64,000 nt of DNA, taken from NCBI RefSeq assembly GCF_006088715.1, contig NZ_CP030771.1:1240001-1304000 (forward strand). Reading direction: 5' to 3'. This stretch comes from Streptomyces sp. YIM 121038 (lineage in GTDB: Bacteria > Actinomycetota > Actinomycetes > Streptomycetales > Streptomycetaceae). This document shows, one piece after another, positions 26,280-34,654 of this stretch. Made by a program: the position numbers and the translations under genes. The notes below the pieces were generated by a model. The model saw only the letters and a program-made list of their open reading frames with translations, had not been told where the DNA came from and searched no databases. Position 1 is the first letter of the stretch. Each line of letters begins with the position of its first letter.

Positions 26280-26781
26280 AGCCCAGGTGGAGGCGCTCGA
26301 AGCGGAGCTCGCCCGACTGACGGCCCGTCTGGAGGACGAGCGGGAGGCATGGTCGCGGCTGCGGATCGCCCGGGAGACGGTGGCCGAGGTGATCATGGAT
26401 CTGAACGGGTCCGGAGCGACCGCACCGGTGGCCAGCGGCGTGGAGCCGGAGAAATCGGTGCACCCCGGGGGGCGGGTGGTCGGGGCGATCACAGTGCCGC
26501 ACTGGCGCCAGGGGCTGTCGGCTGCGGTGCTGCCGGATGTCTACCGGGACATCATCGAGGTCCTTACCGACGCCGAGAAACCGATGCAGGCCAAGCAGAT
26601 CGTGCCGCGGATCGGGCTGCCCGCGGTGACCGGAAAGATCGAGGGGACGCGGGGGAAGCTGAAACGGCTGGTGGAGCGGGGCTGGCTGACCGAGGACAAG
26701 CCCGGACGGTTCACGGTGGCCCACCCCGGCGACGGCGTGGAACCGGTGAACTCCCGGAACGATAAAGGCTCTTCTCTCTAG
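26209..26781 (+). CDS. ISKra4-element accessory protein
   Basis: 190 residues from GTG 26209. It has an N-terminal coiled coil (LIGELEAREAAARAQVEALE, AELARLTARLEDEREAWSRL) and a C-terminal winged-helix-like half: VLPDVYRDIIEVLTDAEKPM, AKQIVPRIGLPAVTGKIEGT, RGKLKRLVERGWLTEDKPGR. It lies 46 bp upstream of the transposase gene and is probably the small first protein found in some elements of this type, perhaps a DNA-binding helper. The truncated left copy at 24974 begins the same protein. Confidence 0.72.
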   Translation: MWVEEATLMGSLIGELEAREAAARAQVEALEAELARLTARLEDEREAWSRLRIARETVAEVIMDLNGSGATAPVASGVEPEKSVHPGGRVVGAITVPHWRQGLSAAVLPDVYRDIIEVLTDAEKPMQAKQIVPRIGLPAVTGKIEGTRGKLKRLVERGWLTEDKPGRFTVAHPGDGVEPVNSRNDKGSSL

Positions 26782-26827
26782 CTTCGGAGGTAACCAACCA
26801 GACCGAAGCACCCAAGAAAGAAGAGCC

Positions 26828-28354
26828 GTGGTGGAACCCTACGACGCCTTGTCCGCCATCGATCCGTTCGCCGCCGCCGCAAGGGCCTTCGACCGCCTGA
26901 CCGAGGAGTTGGCCGACCCCGCCTCGGCCGTGCTGACCCATCACGATCTGGAGGACCTGATCGAGGCGCGGGGCCGCGAGCTGCTGCTCCAGGCCCATCT
27001 CGACCTGCGGGAGCGGGCCGAGCGCGAGCAGGGGGAACGCGCTGGCCGCCCGGCGGTCCGGGGTGCGGACGGACAGGTTCGCCCGCATCGCGAGGTGGGC
27101 CATTGCAGGCGTCTGGCCTGCGTGTTCGGCACCGTGACCGTGACGCGGACCGCGTGGCGGGGCAGGTCGATGACCAGCGTCCGCCCCCTGGATGCGGACC
27201 TGTCGCTACCCGCCGGGCTGCACTCGCACGGCCTGCGCCGCCGCGCGGTTGCCGAGGCGGTGCGCGGTTCCTACGACCAGGCCAAAGAGGCGATCGAGCT
27301 GCGGTGCGGGAAGGTCCTGGGCAAACGGCAGGCCGAACATCTGGTCGCCTGCGCGGCCGTTGACATCGACGGCTTCTACGCCCGTCGCGTCCCGGCGCCG
27401 TCGACCGCTCCCACGACGCTGGTGATCCAGGTCGACGGCAAGGGCATCGCGATGCGACCGTCCGGTCTGCGGCCGGCCACGCTCAAGGCGCACCTGAAGA
27501 CCCCGCGGGCGATGCGCACCCGCCTGGCGCCGGGCGAGAAGCCGCACCGCAAACGGATGGCCATGCTGGCCTGCGTGTTCGACGCCGACCCCGCCCCCCG
27601 GCGCCCGCACGACATCATCGCCCCGCCGGAGGGCCGCAGCGGCCTCCGGCCTCCGCGCCCGGGACCGAAATCGCGGGCGAAGTGGTTGACCGGCTCGGTC
27701 ATACACCCGCCCGAGCACACCATCGCCGCGGCCTTCGATCAGGCCCAGGCCCGCGACCGCGACCACGTGCGGACCTGGGTCGTCCTGGTCGACGGCGCCC
27801 GCCACCAACTCGACCTGATCCGCGCCGAAGCCGACCGGCGCGGGATCACCGTGCAGGTCCTGCTCGACATCGTGCACGTCAGCGAGTACGTCTGGGCTGC
27901 CGCGCACGGCTTCCACCGGCCCGGCACCCCGGCAGCCGAAGCCTGGGTCGCCGGGCATCTGACCACGATCCTCCACGGCCGGGCCAGCCGCGCCGCCGCG
28001 GAGATCACCGCGCAGGCGGAGCGGGCCGGCCTGCGCGGAGCGAAACGCGAAGCCGCAGACACCTGCGTCCGCTACCTGGCGGGCCACCTTGACCAACTCT
28101 GCTACGACACCGCGTTGGCCGAGGGCTGGCCGATCGCCACCGGCCCAATCGAGGGCGCGTGCAGGCATCTCATCGGCGACCGTCTGGAGACCACCGGGGC
28201 AAGGTGGGGGCTGAGCGGCGCCGAGGCCGTCCTCAAACTCCGGGCGGTGAAGGACAACGGTGACCTCGACGCCTACTTCGCCTTCCATCTCACCCGCGAG
28301 CACGAACGGCTCTACTCCACCTCTGACCAGCACGACTACGACCTCACGGTCTGA
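26828..28354 (+). CDS. ISKra4-family transposase
   Basis: 508 residues; GTG 26828 preceded by AAGAAGAG. DDE-type residues: TLVIQVDGKGIAMRPSGLRP (Asp), RTWVVLVDGARHQLDLIRAE (Asp), and ATGPIEGACRHLIGDRLETT (Glu). It closes with GLSGAEAVLKLRAVKDNGDL, the usual end of the family. The N-terminal part RLTEELADPASAVLTHHDLE and the CxxLACVFG-like zinc segment (GHCRRLACVFGTVTVTRTAW) are normal. Full length and open, so potentially active. Confidence 0.92.
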   Translation: MVEPYDALSAIDPFAAAARAFDRLTEELADPASAVLTHHDLEDLIEARGRELLLQAHLDLRERAEREQGERAGRPAVRGADGQVRPHREVGHCRRLACVFGTVTVTRTAWRGRSMTSVRPLDADLSLPAGLHSHGLRRRAVAEAVRGSYDQAKEAIELRCGKVLGKRQAEHLVACAAVDIDGFYARRVPAPSTAPTTLVIQVDGKGIAMRPSGLRPATLKAHLKTPRAMRTRLAPGEKPHRKRMAMLACVFDADPAPRRPHDIIAPPEGRSGLRPPRPGPKSRAKWLTGSVIHPPEHTIAAAFDQAQARDRDHVRTWVVLVDGARHQLDLIRAEADRRGITVQVLLDIVHVSEYVWAAAHGFHRPGTPAAEAWVAGHLTTILHGRASRAAAEITAQAERAGLRGAKREAADTCVRYLAGHLDQLCYDTALAEGWPIATGPIEGACRHLIGDRLETTGARWGLSGAEAVLKLRAVKDNGDLDAYFAFHLTREHERLYSTSDQHDYDLTV

Positions 28355-28389
28355 ACCACAGGCGTCCCCCGGGGAGAGCTACACCCAAC

Positions 28390-28570
28390 CTTGAAGGCGA
28401 CCAACGAAGCGCGTGCGCACTGCCTGGACTTGCTGCGCGAGACGTACGGGCTGCCCGTGTTGCAGCTCGACGCCCGCGGGAGGGCGCCGTCCCGGCCCAC
28501 GACGGCGGCCAGGCCCAGTGCCGACAGCGCGAACCACTCGCCCCCGGCAGCGGCGTCGCCGCACTGAGGG
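28390..28570 (+). pseudogene. short gene remnant next to the ISKra4 right end
   Basis: Immediately after the element the + strand reads LKATNEARAHCLDLLRETYG, LPVLQLDARG, before composition changes and a stop is reached near 28567. It looks like an internal fragment of a real protein cut by the IS, but I cannot name it. Confidence 0.3.
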
Positions 28571-28599
28571 CGCCGCTGCACGTACACCGCTCCCTGATC

Positions 28600-29225
28600 A
28601 CGAGCGAGATGGAGCAGCAGTGCCACCAATTCCCGGCACGCGGCGCAGCGTCCAGGGTGAGCACGCGGGGACTGCCGCTGAACGCACAGTTGGTCGAGCG
28701 GGCCCACGACCTCGAAGCTGTGGATGAGCCTGCACCACGCGCTCTGCCCGGGCCCGCCACAGCGCCGCGGTATGGAAGACCTCGCCCTGGCAGCGGCGCT
28801 CGATCGGGGCTGGCACGTCGTCTGCGACGACGTCGGGCTCGAGGAAGGCCCGACGGAACAACCCGCGCAACGCGGCGGTCTGCCGCTCCATCGCCTCTGC
28901 GATGGCCTGGTCCGGGTCCACCCTCGATGGCGCGGCAGCCTGGCGGTGCGCGGCGATCGCGCGGTGGTAGCCATCCGGCGAGGGGCGGCGCTCCACCGGC
29001 GCGTCGGGGATGACGTCCAAGCGGCCAGTGTCCGGGCCGAACACCACCGCCTGGACGCGCTCGGCGAGTTCGGGCACCGCCGTGGCGAGGACGCTGTCGC
29101 CCACGGCTGGGGCGGCCAGGCCGCGCTCGGTCATCATCATGCCGATCGCCGCGCCGAGCCCAAACAGCTCGCACCCGTCCACCCGCCGAGTGCTTCGCAC
29201 TGGACCCTCACCAGCCAGCAAGAAC
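28600..29225 (-). pseudogene. DciA-like (DUF721) gene remnant, copy 1
   Basis: The minus-strand frame reads GMMMTERGLAAPAVGDSVLA, PELAERVQAVVFGPDTGRLD and VIPDAP. This is the core of the DciA/DUF721 family, the DnaB-type helicase operator protein of many bacteria. It continues with the actinobacterial tail HRQAAAPSRVDPDQAIAEAM, ERQTAALRGLFRRAFLEPD. The frame is lost near 28750, with further coherent residues in another frame, and no intact start is present. A second, differently truncated copy lies at 33052-33351. The plasmid-type setting suggests that these belong to integrated elements. Confidence 0.6.
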
Positions 29226-29708
29226 CCCTCGCTCCTCGCTGTGATCCGGCGGTCAGGTGGCGGGTTCGTAGGTAACGGTGGTGGCCGGGCCGTCCGGACG
29301 GAGAGGGCCAAAGGCCGGGCCGTGGCATGATCCTGGCAACTTCCGGTTGGCGGTTTTCACACGTTCGGCGCCCTTTGCTCTTATTTGCCGCCCGTGGCCG
29401 TCGTACGGCTTCACCCGTGGGGGGTGGCGCGTGACGGCGCGTGCGGGGGTTACGGCTGTGACGTCGATCACCCAATACCCCTAAGAGGTATAGACCCTTC
29501 CGGTAAGCGCCCCATAAACGGGCGGGTCACATTCCGCTACTGACGGGTGTGTCATCACGGGCTGCTGCGGCCCATGATCGCTGTGTGATTTCTCGTTCCT
29601 TACACATGCGTGTTCATCCGTTCGGCGGGGTTGAGTGGCCGTCATCAGTGGGCGGCGCGACAGGCGTTGACGTTCGCCCTTCGCCTGCCGCCTCAACGAA
29701 GAGGACTC
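29226..29708. other. intergenic, upstream of the sigma-like gene
   Basis: About 480 bp. No gene supported. The last 100 bp (29580-29700) presumably hold the promoter of the sigma-like gene; boxes cannot be assigned safely. Confidence 0.4.
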
Positions 29709-30226
29709 ATGACCGAAGATGCCCACGCGCAGGACGACAGCAGCCCAGTCGTCGCGGCCGTGCTGCCTCTGCCGCTGGAGTTCGAAGCGCTCTACCTGGC
29801 CAACCAGGAGGCGTTTCACGGGTACGCCGCCACGTGCCTGGGCAGCGACGCGGCTGCCGAGGACGCGGTGCACCGGGCCTTCCTGGAGATCCTGTCCCAC
29901 TGGGAGGGCCTGCTGGGGGAGAGCAACCTCCAGCAGCAGGTGTGGTCGATCCTGCGCCGGGTCGTCATATCGCAACGGCTGGAGGAGTTCCGACATGAGC
30001 TCGCCGGGCTGCACGGCGACATCGGCCTCTTCACCGCCATGAGCAGCCTGCCGCCCCGGCAGTTCGACGTGATCGTGCTCCGCCACATCCTGAAGTACGA
30101 CACCCAGCGCATCAGCTGGTACATGGGCGTCACACCCAGCACCGTCGACTACCACGCCGCAAGGCCAAGGAGCGCCTCGAGCCCGCTGTGTCCTCGTACA
30201 TCAAGATGGAGGGGGAACCGAAGTGA
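29709..30226 (+). pseudogene. sigma-70-like (ECF) factor with a one-base frameshift near its end
   Basis: ATG 29709 with GAAGAGGA upstream. The protein reads LEFEALYLANQEAFHGYAAT, AAAEDAVHRAFLEILSHWEG, QVWSILRRVVISQRLEEFRH (region 2) and MSSLPPRQFDVIVLRHILKY, ISWYMGVTPSTVDYHA (region 4 HTH). Immediately after YHA the frame breaks. One missing base near 30156-30162 would restore RKAKERLEPAVSSYIKMEGE, ending at 30226. The break is just past the recognition helix, so a partly functional protein with a wrong tail is conceivable. It normally overlaps the next gene by GTGA. Confidence 0.72.
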
Positions 30227-30897
30227 GCAGTGTGGAAGAGCGATTGCACCAGGCGGGGAAGAAGCTGGCGATCCAGCGCAGGCCGTTCGACGTCGGCGCG
30301 GGCCTGCGCCGGCTCGCCGAGGACGGCGGATACGTCCTGCCCGCCACCCACGTGTCCTCAGTCTCCAGGGCCGGCCACCAGCTCTCGGTCGTCGTGCGCT
30401 GGTTCCTCAACCAGCCCCGCGCCACGGTCCACATGGAGCGCCTCGCCACGGCCATCGGGAACGGGGGGCCCGAGGACGGGACCGAGCCGCTGGCGGACCT
30501 CGACATACACGGCGCGCACGTCTTCGCGTGCATGCTCCACCTCGCCGACCATCCCGAGAGCGCGCAGTTCTGGTGGCAGCTCGCCGCCGGGGCCGGGCAC
30601 CGCGGCGCGGCCTACTGCCTGCACCTGCACCACCTCGGACGCGGCGAGACCACCGAAGGCCAGCACTGGCTCCACGAACTCCAGCACGCCCTGGACGGAC
30701 CCGACATCGACTTCGTCATCGGCATGGGGCAGTTCGCCGTCTACATGCGCGACAACCACCCCCCGGTGCCCCAGGGCGCCGGACTCACCGCCGAGGTCGA
30801 ACGCCTCGCCTCCCGCGGCGACGCCGAACCCGTCCTGGTGTGCAGGCCCGAACGGGAGATCGCCGACCGGCTGCAGCACTTCGCCCAACAGCCCTGA
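30223..30897 (+). CDS. sigma-linked TPR/Sel1-like hypothetical protein
   Basis: 224 residues from GTG 30223, which overlaps the restored stop of the sigma-like gene (GTGA). The first 60 residues read EERLHQAGKKLAIQRRPFDV and RRLAEDGGYVLPATHVS. A central helical repeat FWWQLAAGAGHRGAAYCLHL, GETTEGQHWLHELQHAL has a Sel1/TPR look. Such pairs, a sigma-like protein followed by a helical-repeat protein, recur in streptomycetes, but I do not know their role. Coupled translation implies that the frameshift in the upstream gene lowers expression of this one. Confidence 0.62.
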   Translation: MSSVEERLHQAGKKLAIQRRPFDVGAGLRRLAEDGGYVLPATHVSSVSRAGHQLSVVVRWFLNQPRATVHMERLATAIGNGGPEDGTEPLADLDIHGAHVFACMLHLADHPESAQFWWQLAAGAGHRGAAYCLHLHHLGRGETTEGQHWLHELQHALDGPDIDFVIGMGQFAVYMRDNHPPVPQGAGLTAEVERLASRGDAEPVLVCRPEREIADRLQHFAQQP

Positions 30898-31003
30898 GCA
30901 CCCCGGAAAAAGCGAAGAGCCCCCGGCGGTCTCCGGTTTCCAGGCCACCGACCGCCGACAGGCTCCTCAACCCGGCACAGCCCTCCAGAAAGGACTCACC
31001 GCG

Positions 31004-31201
31004 ATGCAGCGTACGCCCGCGACCACCCAGACGGCCATCGTCTCCCTCGACAAACCCCCACCCACCCGCACCGTCCGCATCCGCCGATGGCTGCGCCGCC
31101 GACGCCGCTACGCCGCCCTCCACCTCCCGCGCGGCCTCTGCTACGGCCTGGGCACCGGCCTGGCCGGCATCGGCTTCTACTGGCTCCAGCACCACCTCTG
31201 A
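31004..31201 (+). CDS. small single-helix membrane protein
   Basis: 65 residues; ATG 31004 with GAAAGGA 9 nt upstream. A positively charged middle (RTVRIRRWLRRRRRYAALHL) precedes one hydrophobic segment, GLCYGLGTGLAGIGFYWLQ. It follows the Sel1-like gene by about 105 bp on the same strand, probably in one operon with the sigma-like gene. No function is known to me. Confidence 0.55.
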   Translation: MQRTPATTQTAIVSLDKPPPTRTVRIRRWLRRRRRYAALHLPRGLCYGLGTGLAGIGFYWLQHHL

Positions 31202-31637
31202 CCCGACAGATCCATGCGCCCACGCCCCTGAGCGAAACGTACGCGTACCCGCGCGTACGCCTGCGCAAGTCGCGCAACAACCAGGGGATACGGTGGCGCA
31301 GTGCCGCCGACCTGCTGCTCGGCGGCACGGACACATCGGTCATCGCAGTCGTCGCACGGACCGAGACGCTGCGTGTCGCCCATGTCGAACTGCGCGCGGC
31401 CGCTTCCGCCGACGGCCGACCGCGCTCGGTCATCATCAGGCCGAGCGACGCGCCGCACCTAAGCAATTCACGTCGGCGCCAATTCCGAGCCGAATCCGGC
31501 GCTACGTTTTGGTCAGGAGATTGCGGGTGCAGACAGGCCTGGTGTGTGCCCGAGAGCAGAGATCCGAGCTCACGGAAGTGCACTCGGCGTGACCGCACAC
31601 CATGCCACTACTGCCTGGTTCAACGAGATATCGATAC
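31202..31637. other. intergenic with a faint third remnant of the plasmid-type module
   Basis: On the minus strand, about 31385-31470 reads LLRCGASLGLMMTERGRPSA. This is similar to GLGAAIGMMMTERGLAAPAV in the 28.6-29.2 kb remnant. It is too short to call a gene. Otherwise nothing is supported. Confidence 0.35.
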
Positions 31638-32111
31638 TCAGGGACGCTTCGACTTTACGAGATCTTCTATGGTGCAGCCCTCGCCCTCTCTCGCAAGAAT
31701 CCTGAGGAGGGCCCCAGTCGCTGAGAAGCGGAGACGACTCCAGTAGAGAGCCCGGACATTGGTCACCCCCGTAGAGATGATCCAGAGTTCCTGAACGTCG
31801 ACGAGTTCACCGAAAGCCGGGGCGCTGTGCCGCGCGGCGAAGATCTGTGATGGTGAGCTGTTATCGATGGCGTCCTTCAAGGAAACCAGAGACAAACTCG
31901 GCCCATCAGACACCTCTTCAAGCTGACCGGACAATAACGCGTGACAGGAAACGAAAAGCAGCACGGAAAGACGCCTCAGGAATCCAGCCGGCTCCACCTC
32001 CCATAGCGCACATCCTTCCTGGAGCCATGACGAGATATCGTCGTCGCCTTCGATGTACGCCGTGATGGTCCTGCTGATCTCCCGGCAAGACCGTACGAGG
32101 GGATCTTCCAT
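31638..32111 (-). CDS. hypothetical helical protein
   Basis: 157 residues from ATG 32111 (weak ribosome binding site). Predominantly helical: REISRTITAYIEGDDDISSW, PAGFLRRLSVLLFVSCHALL, VNDI-like and NVRALYWSRLRFSATGALLR segments; no motif recognised. G+C is lower than in the neighbours (30 of 60 bases in 31861-31920). It lies downstream of the secreted Cys-rich gene at 32366-32899 on the same strand, 254 bp apart. The two could be co-acquired, but a functional link is not shown. Confidence 0.5.
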   Translation of the reverse strand: MEDPLVRSCREISRTITAYIEGDDDISSWLQEGCALWEVEPAGFLRRLSVLLFVSCHALLSGQLEEVSDGPSLSLVSLKDAIDNSSPSQIFAARHSAPAFGELVDVQELWIISTGVTNVRALYWSRLRFSATGALLRILAREGEGCTIEDLVKSKRP

Positions 32112-32365
32112 GAGCTGACGCCCTTCAGAGTGCCCTGGCCGCGTGTGGGGAGGAGCTGTCCAGCACTATCGTGCACGGCTGCCGTCCTCGCCAGACCGGT
32201 GCTGCTCCCGCACCGCCCGCTGGCCGGCAGGGCGAGGGCCTTGCCGGGCAGCGGGCGGCAGAGGGATTCCAGCAGTGGCCGGGCCGGTGCCGGGCTTCAC
32301 AGCGGGCCGCGTGCAGTGCCCACGACCAGCTCCCACTCCCCCAGAGCTGACGTCACCGAGACCAC

Positions 32366-32899
32366 TTAGAAGCACTTCACCTCGAGCACCGCGCTCGTAT
32401 CCGATCCCGTGTAGACGTTGCACCCGTCAACGACCGAGCCGTGCGCCTGGGTCCGGTAGCTGTATTCCTTGGGCGCTGGACGGCACCCGCCGCTGACGGA
32501 TTTCGACCGTGCCGGGGGCGGGCACCCCTGACCTGTGCCGCTCTCCTGGCGCGTGGTCCACACACCTGGGCCAGGACCGGTCTGCTCGTAGAACTGTAGC
32601 TCTGTTTGATAGCTGCAGGTATCAGGCTTCCTGGCACACGCCTTGATCCCGCCAGTGGACGTGATCTTAGACCCGCTGTAGTTCGGCTTGTTCGCGAACC
32701 AGGCGCAGTCCGGATTCGCCTCTGCCCTTCCGCTGCCAGTCCTTACCTCGCCATGAGATTGACCTTCACAGGCATCTGCATGTGAAATCCCCCCACTGAA
32801 CAGGACGGTAACGCAGGTCACCGAAAGGATGACCATGGGGCGTAGGATGCTTCCTCTCGCGCCTGCTGTCCGGAGAATCACGGTTCCCACTCCATTCAC
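32366..32899 (-). CDS. secreted Cys-rich protein
   Basis: 177 residues if started at 32899; a later ATG at 32836 gives a cleaner signal peptide (MVILSVTCVTVLFSGGISHA, cleavage after HADA). The mature part has eight Cys (CEGQSHG, PDCAWFANKP, IKACARKPDTCSYQTELQFY, GQGCPPP, GGCRPAP, DGCNVYTG, VKCF), so a disulfide-bonded extracellular protein is likely. No family recognised. G+C is low for the region (31 of 60 in 32581-32640), suggesting acquisition. Confidence 0.6.
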   Translation of the reverse strand: MNGVGTVILRTAGARGSILRPMVILSVTCVTVLFSGGISHADACEGQSHGEVRTGSGRAEANPDCAWFANKPNYSGSKITSTGGIKACARKPDTCSYQTELQFYEQTGPGPGVWTTRQESGTGQGCPPPARSKSVSGGCRPAPKEYSYRTQAHGSVVDGCNVYTGSDTSAVLEVKCF

Positions 32900-33051
32900 G
32901 TTCGCAATTTCTGCTCAAGTCAGCCCACACCAGGATCAAGGGAAGCGCAACCCTCGGCAGCAGATTCGCACAGCATGGCGAGAAATGGGCGCGGAAGTGG
33001 AATTGAATATCTCCATTCCGGCTTTGCAGGAGCTTTGGCCCGAGAGGTTCA

Positions 33052-33351
33052 TCACCCGATATCAAGCACAAGCTCCGACGGCACGCAGTGTGGTGTGAGG
33101 GCGGCCGAGATGTCCGGCCAGTGCTCCAGGACGCTGCCGCCGACGGCCGGGAGATCCCAGGTCCGCTCGGCCATCAGACCCTGGAGCATGGCGGCGAACC
33201 CGGACGCCTCCTGGCTGTCGCGCCGCGCGTTCCGGGCCCGGGCGGCACCGCGGGGCGCGGGCCTCGCTCTGCCCGCGCTGCTTGGCGGCCTCCCCCGCGG
33301 ACCGGAGCCTGACCCGGGCGGGTCGACTCCGGACACCTCCTTGCCGCTCAT
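33052..33351 (-). CDS. DciA-like (DUF721) protein, truncated after the N-terminal part
   Basis: 99 residues from ATG 33351, whose A overlaps the TGA of the preceding gene (ATGA). After an Arg/Ala/Pro-rich linker it reads ASGFAAMLQGLMAERTWDLP and VGGSVLEHWPDISAALTPHC, the first half of DUF721. It then ends at LVLDIG-stop. The family's second half (the GRL(D/T)V core) is missing, so it is truncated. The family loads or interacts with the replicative helicase. Plasmid and integrative-element copies exist in streptomycetes. Confidence 0.62.
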   Translation of the reverse strand: MSGKEVSGVDPPGSGSGPRGRPPSSAGRARPAPRGAARARNARRDSQEASGFAAMLQGLMAERTWDLPAVGGSVLEHWPDISAALTPHCVPSELVLDIG

Positions 33352-33908
33352 GCCTGCACCCACGGGGTGTAGCCGAGGTCCAGGTGACCAAGGGCCTGCG
33401 AGACGCTGCACGGTCGCGACGAACGACCTGGGTGAACAGGCGCTGTGCGGAGTGCTCGCCGTACCGGTCGATGTGGCCGTGGACGAGCTGGTGGTCGTGC
33501 GCGGCGCGCGTGCGCCAGTCGAGCACCTGCTCACGGGTCAGTTCCTCGAGGACCAGCTCCTGGTCGTCGTCGACACCGGCGGGCTCCGGCTCCGGAGCGG
33601 GGACGACGGCGGCCGGGCGCGGTGCGGGCGACACGACCGGGGCCACCGGCTCGTCCACGACGGCGTCGGCCGGCTGCGCGGCCGCGGCTTCGGCGCGGGC
33701 TTTGGCAGCGGCGGCCTGCTGCTCGCGGACCTGCTCCCACCGGCGGGCCTTGGCCCACGCTTCGGCCGTCACCTCCTGGTGCAGCTGCTGCGCGACGGCC
33801 GCGCGGCGCTCGCTCTCGGAGGCGCCGGGCATCGCGGCCTCGACTGCGGCCGCGACCACGCGGCGCTGGACACGGCGGTCGGCCTGCTTCTCGGCCCCGA
33901 ACTCCTAG
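33348..33908 (-). pseudogene. plasmid/ICE-type Ala-Glu-rich coiled-coil gene, 5'-truncated and frameshifted
   Basis: The frame reads GASESERRAAVAQQLHQEVT, EAWAKARRWEQVREQQAAAA and LDWRTRAAHDHQLVHGHIDR, then LFTQV. A shift near 33415 moves the end into another frame: ALGHLDLGYTPWVQA and a stop overlapping the DciA-like start. In-frame sequence before 33908 begins with a stop, so the 5' end is lost too. Its twin lies at 6270-6750. Probable role in an integrated plasmid; family not recognised. Confidence 0.6.
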
Positions 33909-34038
33909 CGCAGACACCGGGGGACAAGTAACCCGCCGGTAGTTCCTGGGAGGTCTGCACGCGCCGTTTCCCGGCGCTCCGTGCCCTCGTTGAGCTGACC
34001 GGGTGAATGCCCGTGGGGTCCAACGGCAGGGGACTGGT

Positions 34039-34632
34039 GTGCGGCAGGAGTGGTCACCGGAAGACGTGGTGGCGTGCTGGACCTTGGTGGACGGCGACTG
34101 GGAGCCGGTCGCGAACAAGTCGGGTCCGACCCGGCTGGGCTTCTGTCTCATGCTCAAGTTTTTCGAGATCGAGGCCAGGTTCCCGGAGTTCGTCGAGGAG
34201 TTCCCGCAGCCCGCGGTGGAGTACGTCGCCGGGTTGGTGAAGGTCCCGGCGGCCGAGCTCGCGAAGTACGACCTGGCGGGCGCGAAGCGGCACCGCAGGC
34301 AGATCCGCGAAGTGCTCGGGTTCCGGCCGACGGCGCTCGCGGACGAGGAGGCACTCACCGGGTGGCTGGCCGCGGCAGTCTGTCCGGTCGAGTTGGCGGA
34401 GGACCGGCAGCGCGAAGCCCTGCTGGTCGAGTACCGGGCGCGGAAGATCGAGCCGCCGGGCCGGACTCGCGTCGAGAAGATGCTGGTCGCGGCCCGGGGC
34501 CGGTGGGAGGCGGCGTTCTGTGCCCGCGTCATCGACCGCCTGGGCGAGGTGGGCACGGCCCGGCTGCTGTCTCTGGTCGCGGAGGACAACGAGGCGGGCA
34601 CCTCCCTGCTGGCCGCGCTCAAGCGCGACCGC
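34039..34632 (+). pseudogene. Tn3-family transposase, N-terminal DUF4158 fragment
   Basis: From GTG 34039 it reads VRQEWSPEDVVACWTLVDGD, RLGFCLMLKFFEIEARFPEF, RRQIREVLGFRPTALADEEA and ends SLLAALKRD. This is the start of a Tn3 transposase unrelated at the sequence level to the complete one at 18.6-21.8 kb. It stops coding sensibly at about 34632, some 20 bp before an IS701 element. The rest of this second transposon is not in the window beyond the IS. Confidence 0.82.
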
Positions 34633-34654
34633 ATGTGTCAACGGCCACTCCTAG

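Larger units (their letters stand above)
24906..28389. mobile_element. ISKra4-type element region enclosing a lipoprotein gene
   Basis: The left end (24906-24920, GATGGGTGTAGCTCT) and the right end (28375-28389, reverse complement GTTGGGTGTAGCTCT) are matching inverted repeats. A CCGGGGaC-type extension continues the match. Between them lie a truncated 5' piece (24906-25067), a lipoprotein gene, and a copy with both transposase genes but no left repeat of its own (26186-28389). The 94 bp at 24974-25067 and 26186-26279 are direct repeats. Either two IS copies recombined, or one element captured the lipoprotein gene by a partial duplication. No target duplication is visible at the outer ends, which favours recombination. 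Confidence 0.8.
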
